A stretch of DNA of 64,000 nt. It comes from Paraburkholderia haematera. Lineage in GTDB: Bacteria > Pseudomonadota > Gammaproteobacteria > Burkholderiales > Burkholderiaceae. Below are positions 1-9,246 of this stretch, in pieces. The stretch lies in assembly GCF_905220975.1 (NCBI RefSeq), contig NZ_CAJNBK010000003.1, positions 186,001 through 250,000 on the forward strand. The letters run 5' to 3'. Position 1 is the stretch's first letter. Every line of letters starts with the position of its first letter. Below the pieces are notes generated by a model that was not told the DNA's origin, made no database searches, and saw only the letters and a program-made list of their open reading frames with translations. Both the position numbers and the translations under genes were made by a program.

Positions 1-1062
1 ACGCTCGCGCACGAGTTGCGCAATCCGCTCGCGCCGATGCGCAATGTGCTTGAAATCCTGCGTCTGAAAGACTTCGCCGACCCGCAACTGAGCTGGTCCC
101 GCGACGTGTTCGACCGCCAATTGCAACACATGACTCATCTGGTCGACGACCTGCTTGAAGTGTCGCGCATCACGCAGGGCAAGCTCGAATTGCGCAAGCA
201 GCGGCTCGAACTCGCACGTGCGATGCAGGCCGCCATGGAAGCAGCGCGGCCCACCGTCCAGGCGTCGGCGCATCATCTGAGCGTGACGTTGCCGCGCGAG
301 GCGCTCTACCTCGACGCCGACCCCACGCGCCTGTCGCAAATGATCCTGAACCTGCTGAACAACGCCGCCAAGTACACGCCGCCCGGCGGCAGCATCTCGC
401 TTGCCGCGTCGCGTGAAGGCGATGAGGCCGTGATCGTCGTGCGCGATTCAGGTATCGGCATTCCGCGCGAGCATCTGGACAGTGTGTTCGAAATGTTCTC
501 GCAACTCGCCCCGGCGCTGGAGCGCTCGCAAGGCGGTCTCGGCATCGGCCTTGCGTTGGTGCGCGGGCTCGCCGAACTTCACGGCGGCACCGTGGCCGCG
601 TTCAGCGGCGGTCCAGGCAGCGGCAGCGAGTTCGTGATTCGTCTGCCGCTATCAAAGGCGGCTCCAGAGCCGGCAAATAGTTCGCTATCCGAAGTGCCGT
701 GCTCAGCGCGCTTACGCGTGGTGATCGTCGACGACAACGCGGATGCCGCCGAAAGCCTCGCCATGGTGCTCGAGCTCGAAGGTCACGAGGTGCGCACGGC
801 CGGCGACGGCGTCGCCGGGCTCCGGCTGATCGGCGAATTCGCGCCGCAGGCGGTGATTCTCGATATCGGCTTGCCACTCCTGAACGGGTATGAAGTGGCG
901 CGGCACATTCGTCGCGATCGTCAGGACACCGGCATTCTGCTGATCGCCGTCACCGGTTGGGGCCAACAGCAGGACAAGCAGAGCGCCGAAGAGGCCGGCT
1001 TCGACCATCACTTCACCAAGCCGGTCGATCCGCGGGAATTGCAGCGGGTTCTGAGCCGCTAG
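1..1062 (+). CDS. Hybrid sensor histidine kinase/response regulator, 5' end cut off by the window
   Basis: The reading frame is open from base 1, so the N-terminal sensor part lies outside the window. The H-box HELRNPLAP is at the first codons, with the phospho-acceptor His at codon 4. It is followed by an N-box (NLLNNAAKY, about codon 120), a DSGIGIP G1 box and a GLGIGLALV G2 box, so a full HisKA-HATPase core is present. A receiver domain fills the last 115 residues, with acidic pair DD, phospho-acceptor Asp in ILDIGLPLLNG and Lys in FTKPVD. This order predicts autophosphorylation on His and relay to the attached receiver, which has no output domain. The true start and input signal cannot be seen. 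Confidence 0.93.
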   Translation, partial: TLAHELRNPLAPMRNVLEILRLKDFADPQLSWSRDVFDRQLQHMTHLVDDLLEVSRITQGKLELRKQRLELARAMQAAMEAARPTVQASAHHLSVTLPREALYLDADPTRLSQMILNLLNNAAKYTPPGGSISLAASREGDEAVIVVRDSGIGIPREHLDSVFEMFSQLAPALERSQGGLGIGLALVRGLAELHGGTVAAFSGGPGSGSEFVIRLPLSKAAPEPANSSLSEVPCSARLRVVIVDDNADAAESLAMVLELEGHEVRTAGDGVAGLRLIGEFAPQAVILDIGLPLLNGYEVARHIRRDRQDTGILLIAVTGWGQQQDKQSAEEAGFDHHFTKPVDPRELQRVLSR

Positions 1063-1094
1063 GACGCGCACGTCCGCAAACACGCGCCCCGCGC

Positions 1095-3173
1095 CTAGCC
1101 GCCCGCCCCCTTCACCCGCGCAATCTGCTGCTTCGCCGCGTCATACACGTGCTCGGACGTGAAGCCAAACTTCTTCTTCAACTCGGCGAACGGCGCGGAC
1201 GCACCGAACGTATGCATCACCACTTGCGCACCGAGCCGCCCGACATAGCGATCCCAACCGAGCGTTGCCGCCTGTTCGACCGCGACGCGCGCATCCACAT
1301 CGGGTGGCAGCACGGCGTCCCGATACGCTTCGTCCTGGCGCTCGAAGATATCCCACGACGGCATCGACACGACCCGCGCCGCAATCCCTTCGCTCCTGAG
1401 CTTCTCGTAGGCATCGACGCAGAGCGACAATTCGCTGCCCGTGGCAAGCAGGATCACCTCGGGCTTGTGCCCATCAGGCGCATCGGCGAGCACATAAGCG
1501 CCCTTCTGCACGCCCTTGGCCGACGCATAGCGCGTGCGGTCCAAGGTCGGCAATGCCTGACGCGACACGACAATGCATGACGGCCTCTTCGGATCCGACA
1601 TCGCCACACGCCAGACCTCGGCGACTTCGTTCGCGTCGCCCGGGCGCAGCACGGTCAGCCCCGGCACGGCGCGCAACGACGCCAGTTGCTCAATCGGTTG
1701 ATGCGTCGGGCCATCTTCGCCGACGCCGATCGAATCATGCGTAAACACGAAAATGGACGGCACTTCCATGATGGCCGACAGACGGATCGGCGGCTTCATG
1801 TAGTCGCTGAAAATCAGGAAGGTCGAGCCGAACGGCCGCAAATTCGACAACGCGAGGCCATTCACCGCCGCACCCATTCCGTGCTCGCGAATCCCGAAGT
1901 GCAGATTGCACCCGCCATAGTTGTCGTGCTCGAAGCTGCCCGCGCCTTCAAATTTCAGATTGGTCTTGGTGGACGGCGCAAGATCGGCCGCACCGCCGAT
2001 CATCCAGGGCACGCGCGCGGCAATGGCGTTGAGCACCTTGCCCGACGAGTCGCGCGAGGCGAGGCCCTTCGGGTCGGCATCGAATGTGGGAATGTCGCTG
2101 TCCCAGCCCGCCGGCAACTCGTGCGCTTCCATCAGCGCGAATTCGCGCGACAGTTCCGGATATTGCTTACCGTACGCGTCGTGCTTCGCCTGCCATTGCT
2201 CACGCGCCGCCTTGCCGCGCGCGCCGATGCCCTGAGCGAAGCGTTCGTGCACGCCGTCCGGGACATAGAAGAACTTGTCCTCGGGCCAGCCGTAGAACTT
2301 CTTGGCAAGCGCGACTTCCTCGACGCCGAGCGCTTCACCATGCGCGGCAGAGGTGTCCTGTTTGTGCGGCGCCCCCCAACCGATAATGCTGTGGACCACG
2401 ATCAGCGTCGGCCTGTCCGTGATGCTTTTCGCTTCGACAAACGCGGCTTCCAGCGCCGCGGCGTCGTTCGCGTCGTTCACGCGCAGGGTGTGCCAGTTGT
2501 AACCGCGAAAGCGGCTTTCCACGTCGTCGCTATAGGCAAGATCCGTGTGGCCTTCAATCGTCACGCGGTTACTGTCGTAGATCCAGATCAGGTTCGACAA
2601 CTTCAGATGCCCGGCGAGCGACGCCGCTTCGTGGGAGATACCTTCCATCATGTCGCCGTCGCCGCAAAGCGCGTAGACGCGGTAATCGAACAGCGGCGCG
2701 TCCGGCTTGTTGAAGCGGCTTTCGTACCAGCGTGCCGCCATCGCCATGCCGACGCTATTGCCCAGGCCCTGGCCGAGCGGCCCGGTGGTCGTTTCCACGC
2801 CGGAGGTCAGGCGGTACTCGGGGTGGCCAGGCGTATTGCTGCCGATCTGGCGAAAATGTTCGATGTCGTCGAGCGAGACGGCGGGTGAGCCGGTCGGTTT
2901 GCCGTCGTGGTCCACGGCCTTCACGTTCGCCAGATGCAGCAGCGAGTACAGCAGCATCGACGCATGCCCCACCGAGAGCACGAAGCGGTCGCGGTTCGGC
3001 CACAGCGGCTCGTCCGGGTCATAGCGAAGGTGGTTTTGCCACAGATGATAGGCAACCGGCGCCAGTGCCATCGGCGTGCCGGGGTGACCGGAATTGGCCT
3101 TTTGCACAGCGTCCATCGATAGGGTGCGAATCGTATTGATGCACAACTGATCGAGGGCGGGATCGTTTTGCAT
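1095..3173 (-). CDS. tkt: Transketolase
   Basis: A 692-residue thiamine-diphosphate enzyme that moves two-carbon ketol units in the pentose phosphate or Calvin cycle. The N-terminal half has the TPP motif GDGDMMEG followed by DSNRVTIEG. The middle has FGIREHGMGA with the catalytic Glu, and the C-terminal transketolase domain follows. Length is close to the E. coli enzyme (663 residues). The start was set at the ATG at 3173 because AGGAG lies about seven bases upstream and the protein then begins MQNDPALDQL. The open frame continues upstream to 3485, but that extension is unlike any transketolase. It is convergent with the kinase gene. No other Calvin or pentose-phosphate gene is adjacent. Confidence 0.96.
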   Translation of the reverse strand: MQNDPALDQLCINTIRTLSMDAVQKANSGHPGTPMALAPVAYHLWQNHLRYDPDEPLWPNRDRFVLSVGHASMLLYSLLHLANVKAVDHDGKPTGSPAVSLDDIEHFRQIGSNTPGHPEYRLTSGVETTTGPLGQGLGNSVGMAMAARWYESRFNKPDAPLFDYRVYALCGDGDMMEGISHEAASLAGHLKLSNLIWIYDSNRVTIEGHTDLAYSDDVESRFRGYNWHTLRVNDANDAAALEAAFVEAKSITDRPTLIVVHSIIGWGAPHKQDTSAAHGEALGVEEVALAKKFYGWPEDKFFYVPDGVHERFAQGIGARGKAAREQWQAKHDAYGKQYPELSREFALMEAHELPAGWDSDIPTFDADPKGLASRDSSGKVLNAIAARVPWMIGGAADLAPSTKTNLKFEGAGSFEHDNYGGCNLHFGIREHGMGAAVNGLALSNLRPFGSTFLIFSDYMKPPIRLSAIMEVPSIFVFTHDSIGVGEDGPTHQPIEQLASLRAVPGLTVLRPGDANEVAEVWRVAMSDPKRPSCIVVSRQALPTLDRTRYASAKGVQKGAYVLADAPDGHKPEVILLATGSELSLCVDAYEKLRSEGIAARVVSMPSWDIFERQDEAYRDAVLPPDVDARVAVEQAATLGWDRYVGRLGAQVVMHTFGASAPFAELKKKFGFTSEHVYDAAKQQIARVKGAGG

Positions 3174-3491
3174 GGGGACACTCCTTGTTCGGCGGTTGGG
3201 AATTTCGCCGGGACGCCCGGTATCGGCTTGGCCGGCGAACCGTGTTCGCGTGGAAGAACGTCGAAATAACGCATGAGGAGCGCATAGGCACCGCAAGGCC
3301 CATCGATGATGCGCCGATGCGCGCAAAACTGCACGGCGCTTTACATCCGTCGCCATGTTGTACCGATGATCGGAGCGCGCCCTTTCAGGCGGCTTGCGGT
3401 TTTGATGGTGATTCGGCGTGTTGTAAGCGCATCCTTTGAAGTTGTGCCGCAGCGGCGGATAGCAGCCATGGGACGCGCCGCTCAAGCTGCG
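3174..3491. other. Intergenic stretch upstream of transketolase
   Basis: About 320 bases between the transketolase start and the porin remnant. It should hold the transketolase promoter on the minus strand. I see no convincing -10/-35 pair, RNA gene or terminator, and the open frames crossing it have no protein-like features. Confidence 0.5.
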
Positions 3492-3893
3492 TCAAAACTG
3501 ATGCAACATCCCGACATACGCGCCGGTTTGCGATTCGCCCGCGAGCGGACTCGTGTTATTGACGGCATCGCGCGGCGACGCTTCGAGCGAAAAATTCGAA
3601 TTGCTGCCGTTGCGCACGTAGGCCACCGTGCCATACAGGAAGGTGCGCTTCGACAGGTTATAAGTGGTGCCGAGCTCGTACAACATGGCGTGGCCGGACG
3701 GATCGTGCGCGGCATCGCCGCCGCCGTCGCCGACCTTGATGTAGTAGCCACCCGCCGTCACGGCCCAGCGCGACTGGATGTCGTACGTGGCGCCGAGCCA
3801 GTAGTGATCGGCACTGTCGGCTACGCCCACCGGCGAATCGGGCGCCGCGTAATGCGTATAGGCGCCCTGGATCTTCACCGCGTCGAAATGCAC
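3492..3893 (-). pseudogene. 3' remnant of a Gram-negative porin gene
   Basis: The 133 codons match only the C-terminal third of a Burkholderia-type trimeric porin. They show alternating beta-strand segments (YWLGATYDIQSRWAVTAGGY, LYELGTTYNLSKRT), a YGTVAYVRNG strand and the C-terminal aromatic signature ending in Gln-Phe. Intact members are about 350-390 residues, as in the porin at 39928-41079. Here the signal peptide and first ten or so strands are missing, and the only start is a GTG without a ribosome site. It abuts the promoter region of the divergent CobS-like gene. A decayed copy left by a 5' deletion is the simplest reading. Confidence 0.75.
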
Positions 3894-3923
3894 ATTCGCA
3901 CACTCACGATAAGATAGACGGTC

Positions 3924-3941
3924 ATTTGGCCACAGCCAAAT
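3924..3941. promoter_or_regulatory. Short inverted repeat upstream of the CobS-like gene
   Basis: ATTTGGC and GCCAAAT face each other across a 4-base loop, about 50 bases before the ATG at 3989. It could be an operator or a leader hairpin. There is no T-run, so a terminator is unlikely. Function is only a guess from position. Confidence 0.25.
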
Positions 3942-3988
3942 CGAAACGCATTAATCGTCATTTGATCCTTCATTAATTGCCACTCGCC

Positions 3989-5215
3989 ATGAATGCGCCT
4001 GAATTGACCGAAGACGAAAACCTTGGCCTTTACCAACGCGCAACCGAAACCGGCGCGGAATGGTGGCGCGTCAGCGTGGCGGACCGGCCGGAAAACTATC
4101 GGCTCGAGCATGGGGTCGACGACGGCACGGGTGCCGGATCGGTCGATATCGATCTGGTGGTCGACGCGGAAAACTTGCGCGCGAAGCTGAAGAAGTGGCG
4201 CCGCGAGGGCTTTGCAATCGATACGCCCGATATTTCGGATGAAACAGGCACGGCGCAAAGCGTGGCCTTCATGCCGGAATTGCAGCGCGTTGCGGCGCTG
4301 GCCTTGGCGGCGAAAAGCCATGCGCAGGTAGAGAGCACGGACAAAACCGTGCGCATCGGCCATGTCGACGTGCCTTGCGGCGTGGACACGCCGCTCGTGC
4401 CGCGCGTCAATCCAGCGTATCTCTTCTCCGAGCGCTTTAACGACATTGTTGAAGATATCGTGGAGAACCGCCGCGTGATGCTGATCGGTCACACTGGCGC
4501 GGGCAAAACCAGCCTGATCGAACAGGTCGCCGCGCGCTCGCATCACGGCGTGTTGCGCTCGAACATGAACGGGCAAACCACGGTCGGCGATTTTGTCGGC
4601 TTCTGGACAGTCAAGGGCGGCGAAACGATCTGGGTGGACGGCGTGCTGCCCACGGCGATGCGCGAAGGGCTCTGGCTGATCGTCGACGAAATTGATTTCG
4701 CCGAACCGTCGATTCTCGCTGCCCTCACCGCCGTGCTCGAACCGCACGGCCGTCTCGTGCTGAAAGAAAAAGGCAATGAGATCGTCGCGCCGCATCCCGC
4801 GTTCCGGCTGTTCGCCACGGCGAACGCGGTGGGTGCGATGAGCCAGTTCCGCCATCTGTATCAGGGCGCGAATCTGATGAACGAGGCGTTTCTCGATCGC
4901 TGGCGTGTCTACCTGCTGGACTATCTGACACCGGCGGAAGAAGCCGACGTGCTGATGCGTACCCTCGCTCCGCATATGACACGCACGCTTGCCACCACGC
5001 TCGCCGCGATTGCCGCCGACTGCCGCGCGGCGTTCGCGCGAGAAGACCTGTCGAGCGCATTCTCCACGCGGCGCCTGCTTGACTGGGCCGAACTGATGCT
5101 GCGCACCGGCGACCCTGAACGCGCCGCCGGTCCCGCGATTTACGCGAAGGTCAGTCCCGAAGACGCGGCGTTGCTTCGCGGCATCGTTCGCCATCACATT
5201 GCGCCGGCCGCCTGA
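3989..5215 (+). CDS. CobS/MoxR-like AAA+ ATPase
   Basis: A 408-residue AAA+ ATPase. Walker A is GHTGAGKTSL (about residue 168), Walker B is LWLIVDEIDF, and the sensor-1 segment is LFATANA. The combination fits the CobS/MoxR class, with an N-terminal extension of about 120 residues compared with plain CobS. The next gene encodes a VWA protein 37 bases downstream, the usual partner of such ATPases. In aerobic cobaltochelatase, CobS and CobT drive cobalt insertion by CobN. In MoxR systems the pair acts as a metal-insertion or assembly chaperone. CobN is not in the window, so the substrate is open. ATG at 3989 was chosen over the in-frame TTG at 3977; neither has a clear ribosome site. Confidence 0.85.
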   Translation: MNAPELTEDENLGLYQRATETGAEWWRVSVADRPENYRLEHGVDDGTGAGSVDIDLVVDAENLRAKLKKWRREGFAIDTPDISDETGTAQSVAFMPELQRVAALALAAKSHAQVESTDKTVRIGHVDVPCGVDTPLVPRVNPAYLFSERFNDIVEDIVENRRVMLIGHTGAGKTSLIEQVAARSHHGVLRSNMNGQTTVGDFVGFWTVKGGETIWVDGVLPTAMREGLWLIVDEIDFAEPSILAALTAVLEPHGRLVLKEKGNEIVAPHPAFRLFATANAVGAMSQFRHLYQGANLMNEAFLDRWRVYLLDYLTPAEEADVLMRTLAPHMTRTLATTLAAIAADCRAAFAREDLSSAFSTRRLLDWAELMLRTGDPERAAGPAIYAKVSPEDAALLRGIVRHHIAPAA

Positions 5216-5252
5216 GGTCAGGCGAGCACAACGAGCGGGCACAACGATCATC

Positions 5253-7004
5253 ATGAGCGCCATGCACCCCACGCGCGACACCCGAGGCTTCGCGTTCGAA
5301 TCGACGCTCAGCAAAGTGGCGCGCGTGCTGACCGGGCAATACGGCGTGACGGTCGCCTTCAGTCCGGATGGTCCGCGTGTCGAACCCGGCCGCATCGTGA
5401 TTCCCGACTATGAGTTGAACGGCGGCGTCGAGCGCGACGTGCTGATCGGCTATCTGGATCTGCTCGTGGCGCGCGCCAAGCATTCGTCGCTCGCGCAGAT
5501 AGAGGCGCTGCCGGCCGGCGTTGCGGCGAATCTGGCGCAGGTGATCGAAGACCGCCGCGTCTCTGCGCAACTGCTCGATGAGTATCCGGGCGCGCGCTGG
5601 TTCATCGGCAAATTGCGTACGCATGCCGCCGATCAGGCGCGGCAACGCTGGCCAAAGCTGCATTGGCGCGACCGGCTGGTCTGGCTGGTGGAGCGCGCGC
5701 TGTGGGACGAACAGCCTACCCTCACCGAAGCGAGCCACTCACTGCTGGCCGCGCTGCACGCCGCGCAGGATCTGCTGGACGAGGCACGGCAAAGCCGTTC
5801 AACCGCCCATAGCATTGCGGCGGCGCAGGCCCTGGTGGCGCGCGTGCGGGCTTTGTCGGCGGGTGACGTCAACAGCATGGTCTTCACCGCGGATCCGGTT
5901 GAAGACATCGACACGGAAACCGCCGCATCTTTGTCCACGCCGTTCAATGATGACGACACGGCCCTGCCCGACCAGGACACCGCCGCCTCACCGCCCTCCG
6001 ACAAAAGCGGCGGCGCGCAAGCGGAGAATGCGGTGGGCATGGGCCAATCGCTGGCCGACGCGGGGCAGCCATCGGCACGTTCCGATGGCGTTGCCGGCGC
6101 GGCGTCAGACGCCGCTCGCGCGCGACTATCGATTCCGCTCGCCACCGAATTCGACGAAATCACCGACCTCACCGCTCAGGGCGACAGCGCGACATGGCGC
6201 GAGCTTCGCGCGCAAGCCCGCGCGGATACCGCGCCGCTCAAGGAGAAACTCGAACGGGCGCTAAGCGCCGACGAACGCACCCGCTGGCGCCGTGAGCAGG
6301 AGCGCGGCGAAATCGATCGCACCGCGTTGGCGAAGCTCGCCACGTCGCCCGGTTACCGTACGCCGTTTCGCACCCAGCGGGCGGCCAAAGGGCGCGACGT
6401 TGCCGTGACCTTGCTGATCGATCGCAGCGGTTCGATGGCCGGGCGCAAGATCGAGCTTGCGCGCCTGTGCGCGACCGCGCTGTGCGATGCGCTGACGCAG
6501 TTGTCGTTCGATTGCGAAGTGCTCGGCTACTGTTCGCTCGAGTCCGCGCCGATGAAGCAACTCTATGAACGGCAACTGGCGGCCGGCGCGGATTTGCGGC
6601 GCTATAACCGCTTCGTTGAGCGGCTCGATCTGAAGGTCTACAAGCGCTTCGGTGCGACGGATCTGAGCGGCATTGAAAAGATCGATTGCGGCAACGAGAA
6701 TCCAGATGGCGAGGCGCTGGCCTGGGCCGCGACGCGGCTCGCGGATCATCAGGCCGGGCGGCGCATCCTGATCGTGTTCTCAGACGGCTATCCGTCGACC
6801 GGCGACGGCGACCCGCAGGTGCTGCGCCACGACCTGCGCGAACGCGTCGCGGCGATCCAGAAACGCGGCATCGAACTGCTGGGGATCGGCGTGCTGACCG
6901 ATGCGGTCGAGGATTTCTATCCGCACAACGTGGTGGTGAGCCGCCTGGCGGAATTGCCCTCGACGGTGTTTTCGGTGTTGAGTTCGATGCTGCTGACGCG
7001 CTAG
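5253..7004 (+). CDS. CobT-like VWA-domain protein
   Basis: A 583-residue protein with a C-terminal von Willebrand A domain starting near residue 385. Its metal-ion site motif is LLIDRSGSMAG (DxSxS), with later metal-site residues in GATDLSG and VFSDGYPS. The middle (about residues 205-260) is acidic and Pro/Ser/Asp-rich, as in CobT between its N-terminal and VWA parts. It follows the AAA+ gene directly, so the two probably form one ATPase/VWA complex, either a cobaltochelatase-like or MoxR-like metal-insertion machine. The ATG at 5253 (MSAMHPT) was preferred to an upstream start at 5199 that would overlap the ATPase gene. Confidence 0.83.
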   Translation: MSAMHPTRDTRGFAFESTLSKVARVLTGQYGVTVAFSPDGPRVEPGRIVIPDYELNGGVERDVLIGYLDLLVARAKHSSLAQIEALPAGVAANLAQVIEDRRVSAQLLDEYPGARWFIGKLRTHAADQARQRWPKLHWRDRLVWLVERALWDEQPTLTEASHSLLAALHAAQDLLDEARQSRSTAHSIAAAQALVARVRALSAGDVNSMVFTADPVEDIDTETAASLSTPFNDDDTALPDQDTAASPPSDKSGGAQAENAVGMGQSLADAGQPSARSDGVAGAASDAARARLSIPLATEFDEITDLTAQGDSATWRELRAQARADTAPLKEKLERALSADERTRWRREQERGEIDRTALAKLATSPGYRTPFRTQRAAKGRDVAVTLLIDRSGSMAGRKIELARLCATALCDALTQLSFDCEVLGYCSLESAPMKQLYERQLAAGADLRRYNRFVERLDLKVYKRFGATDLSGIEKIDCGNENPDGEALAWAATRLADHQAGRRILIVFSDGYPSTGDGDPQVLRHDLRERVAAIQKRGIELLGIGVLTDAVEDFYPHNVVVSRLAELPSTVFSVLSSMLLTR

Positions 7005-7036
7005 CGCATCAAGCGTACCAAGCGCCGCGATACGCG

Positions 7037-7870
7037 CTACACCAGTTTGGGTTCGAACGGATACTGTTCGATCTCGCCGCCCCGTGCGACCACGGCCGTG
7101 CACTCCGGAATTTCCTCCCACCAGCCCGGCAAATCCGAGAGCGGCTCCGACAACACCAGGAACGCGTCTTCACCCACCGCCGCGATGCGCGGATCGTCCG
7201 GATACAGATCGTGCAGATGCCGGAACGAGGTGCTGTGAAAGAGCGAGCGCGACCGCCTTTCGCTCGAATAGCGAACCGTGACGATCTGCTCGCCGTCGGT
7301 GGCGCAGACGGTCATGTTCAGCGGCTCGGCGACACCGTGTTTGCGCCCGACGTCTTCGACGAAACCCACCATCCGCTCAAGGGCGGTAACCGGCGTGAGT
7401 TCGAGACCGAAGGTCAGCGCGAGAAAAAACAGCACCTCGGAATCCGTCGAGCCTTCAACCGACGAAAACAACTCGGGATCGATCGCCAGCATCAGATCAC
7501 GGCGGACCATCGGATAGTCGCGCACCAGCCCGTTATGCATGAAGAGCCACCGGCCATAGCGGAACGGGTGACAGTTGGTTTCCTGCGACGGCGTGCCGGT
7601 GGCCGCACGGATGTGCGCAACGAACAGCGGCGCGCGGATCGCCCGCGCGGCCTCGCGCAGATTACGGTCGCTCCAGGCGGGCTGGATGCAGCGGTAGCGA
7701 AATGGGATGTCGGTCGGATGACCATACCAGCCGATGCCGAATCCGTCGCCGTTCGTGGTGGTCTGGCCGAGCCGCGAATGCAGGCTCTGGTCGATCAGGG
7801 AGTGTTTGGCGTTGAACAGCACCGTTTCGAGGTGAAGCGGGTTGCCGGTATAAGCGAGCCAGCGGCACAT
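7037..7870 (-). CDS. Class II glutamine amidotransferase (YafJ type)
   Basis: A 277-residue stand-alone Ntn-hydrolase glutaminase domain. After removal of Met1 the catalytic nucleophile is Cys2 (MCRWLAYTG). Family motifs include NGDGFGIGWYG, FVAHIRAATG and FMHNGLV. Such proteins release ammonia from glutamine, but the acceptor reaction of this single-domain branch is not established. A good AGGAGA site precedes the ATG at 7870. It is convergent with the CobT-like gene, and no synthetase partner is beside it. Confidence 0.9.
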   Translation of the reverse strand: MCRWLAYTGNPLHLETVLFNAKHSLIDQSLHSRLGQTTTNGDGFGIGWYGHPTDIPFRYRCIQPAWSDRNLREAARAIRAPLFVAHIRAATGTPSQETNCHPFRYGRWLFMHNGLVRDYPMVRRDLMLAIDPELFSSVEGSTDSEVLFFLALTFGLELTPVTALERMVGFVEDVGRKHGVAEPLNMTVCATDGEQIVTVRYSSERRSRSLFHSTSFRHLHDLYPDDPRIAAVGEDAFLVLSEPLSDLPGWWEEIPECTAVVARGGEIEQYPFEPKLV

Positions 7871-8005
7871 GGGTTTCTCTCCTATCGCAACGTAATACGA
7901 TCAGGCGCGATCAGGCGCGACCAGACGCGACGAACCGCAAAGAAATGCGACGAACTGTCTGACGGATCCCGCCCAGCCTCGACCAGGCTCGCGCGCCGCC
8001 GTCCG

Positions 8006-8683
8006 CTATTTGACCACGGGTTGCATCTGCGCGATCGGTATCAGGAACTCCGAGAAACCGGTCAGGATAATCTGCACGCCGATGCACAGCAGCAGAAACG
8101 ACGAGACACGCATGGCGACCTTCGTGCCGTCCACGCCGAGATACTTGGCAAAAACCACGGCCCGGCTGTAGATCAGGTAGACCGTGAAGGCCACCAGGAT
8201 CGAGATCACCACCGACGCGATGCTCGACAGCACGAACGCTGAGAGCTTGTGCGTACGGTTCGCGGTCAGCGCGATCGCGGTGGCGATCGACCCCGGCCCG
8301 GTGGTGAGGGGAATGGTGAGGGGGAAAAATGCCTTCGACATGGCGTTATCCGAATCCACCCGCTTGACCGCCGGCTGCTCGGCCGGTTGCGTGTCGGGCG
8401 CATTGAGCATCTGCCAGCCGCCCACAGCAACCGCGAGCCCCCCGCCGATACGCAGCGCCTCCATGGAGATGCCGAAAAAATGGAGAATCGGCGTGCCGAC
8501 AAAGAACGCGACGAGCATCACGCACATGACGTTGAAGGCGATTTTCTTGGCAAGCGCGGTACGGTCTTCCGTGGTGAGCGATGCTGTACGGTCGAGAAAG
8601 ACGAACGCCATGCCGATTGGGTTGATGATGCTGATCAGCCCGGTGAAGCCAAAAAGAACGTCCGAGATCAGACTTTCGACCAT
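8006..8683 (-). CDS. MarC family integral membrane protein
   Basis: A 225-residue inner-membrane protein with six predicted hydrophobic segments and the UPF0056/MarC signatures FTGLISIINPIG near the start and PLTIPLTTGPGSIATAI in the middle. The early link of MarC to multiple antibiotic resistance has not held up, so its substrate is unknown. It stands alone on the minus strand, with its promoter in the gap 8684-9030. Confidence 0.9.
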   Translation of the reverse strand: MVESLISDVLFGFTGLISIINPIGMAFVFLDRTASLTTEDRTALAKKIAFNVMCVMLVAFFVGTPILHFFGISMEALRIGGGLAVAVGGWQMLNAPDTQPAEQPAVKRVDSDNAMSKAFFPLTIPLTTGPGSIATAIALTANRTHKLSAFVLSSIASVVISILVAFTVYLIYSRAVVFAKYLGVDGTKVAMRVSSFLLLCIGVQIILTGFSEFLIPIAQMQPVVK

Positions 8684-9030
8684 ATGCGATCCGTTTCGGG
8701 CAGCGGCTCGGTCGGGCTGATTGACTGACTGCCCACCGCGTCGCCGCGCTAAGTTGAAGTGCCGGACGCCATCGGGCTGTCCAGATTGATGCTCGCGTTG
8801 CGTGGGTCAGATGATATCGCGGCGCGGCACGCAAATTGATAAAAAAGGGGGCGATGCAAGCAGCGCGCGGCGTTGCACTGCAGCAGACGAGCGCAGAAAG
8901 ATGCGCACGCAACTTTCGGAAAGCCTACACTTTTTTGACTTACTTTACGTAGTCAAAGCATCAGGCATAAAGTCCTCAGCGAAGCTGCACTTTCAACGAG
9001 ACGTACTTACCGGTTCGAGGAGTTGCCCCC
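8684..9030. other. Divergent intergenic region, MarC / DUF3311
   Basis: About 350 bases between two divergent starts, so it must hold both promoters. The part around 8820-8850 and 8925-8960 is clearly more AT-rich than the neighbours. I see no RNA gene, no strong hairpin and no credible small gene. Confidence 0.5.
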
Positions 9031-9246
9031 ATGTTGCTTCGTGTACTCGCTGCGCTGCCGTTCGTCGGCATTCTGCTCGGCGTCCCGTTTGTGAATCGTG
9101 TCGAGCCACTGGTGCTCGGCATGCCGTTCGTGCTGGCCTGGATCGTCATGTGGGTGGTGCTGAGTGCGGCCATCATGGCGATCGTCTATCGTCTGGACCC
9201 GAGCAACCGTGAGATCGCTGTGGACGGCGAGGAGGTCCGATCATGA
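9031..9246 (+). CDS. DUF3311 small membrane protein
   Basis: A 71-residue protein with two hydrophobic segments, typical of DUF3311 proteins that sit directly before a sodium:solute symporter gene. GAGGAG precedes the ATG with eight bases of spacing. Its stop overlaps the symporter start (ATGA), so translation is likely coupled. It is probably an accessory subunit of the transporter, as inferred from this recurring gene pair. Confidence 0.88.
   Translation: MLLRVLAALPFVGILLGVPFVNRVEPLVLGMPFVLAWIVMWVVLSAAIMAIVYRLDPSNREIAVDGEEVRS

Noticed and set aside
3174..3485. N-terminal extension of transketolase
   Set aside because: The extension is rich in Arg and Cys, unlike transketolase, and the ATG at 3173 has a good AGGAG site.
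3875..5395. 506-codon open frame on the minus strand opposite the CobS-like gene
   Set aside because: It is the antisense shadow of a gene with clear AAA+ motifs; its own translation is Arg/His-rich and matches nothing known.
6686..8242. 518-codon open frame on the plus strand
   Set aside because: It runs in another frame of the CobT-like gene and antisense to the glutamine amidotransferase and MarC; composition is that of a GC-rich shadow frame.
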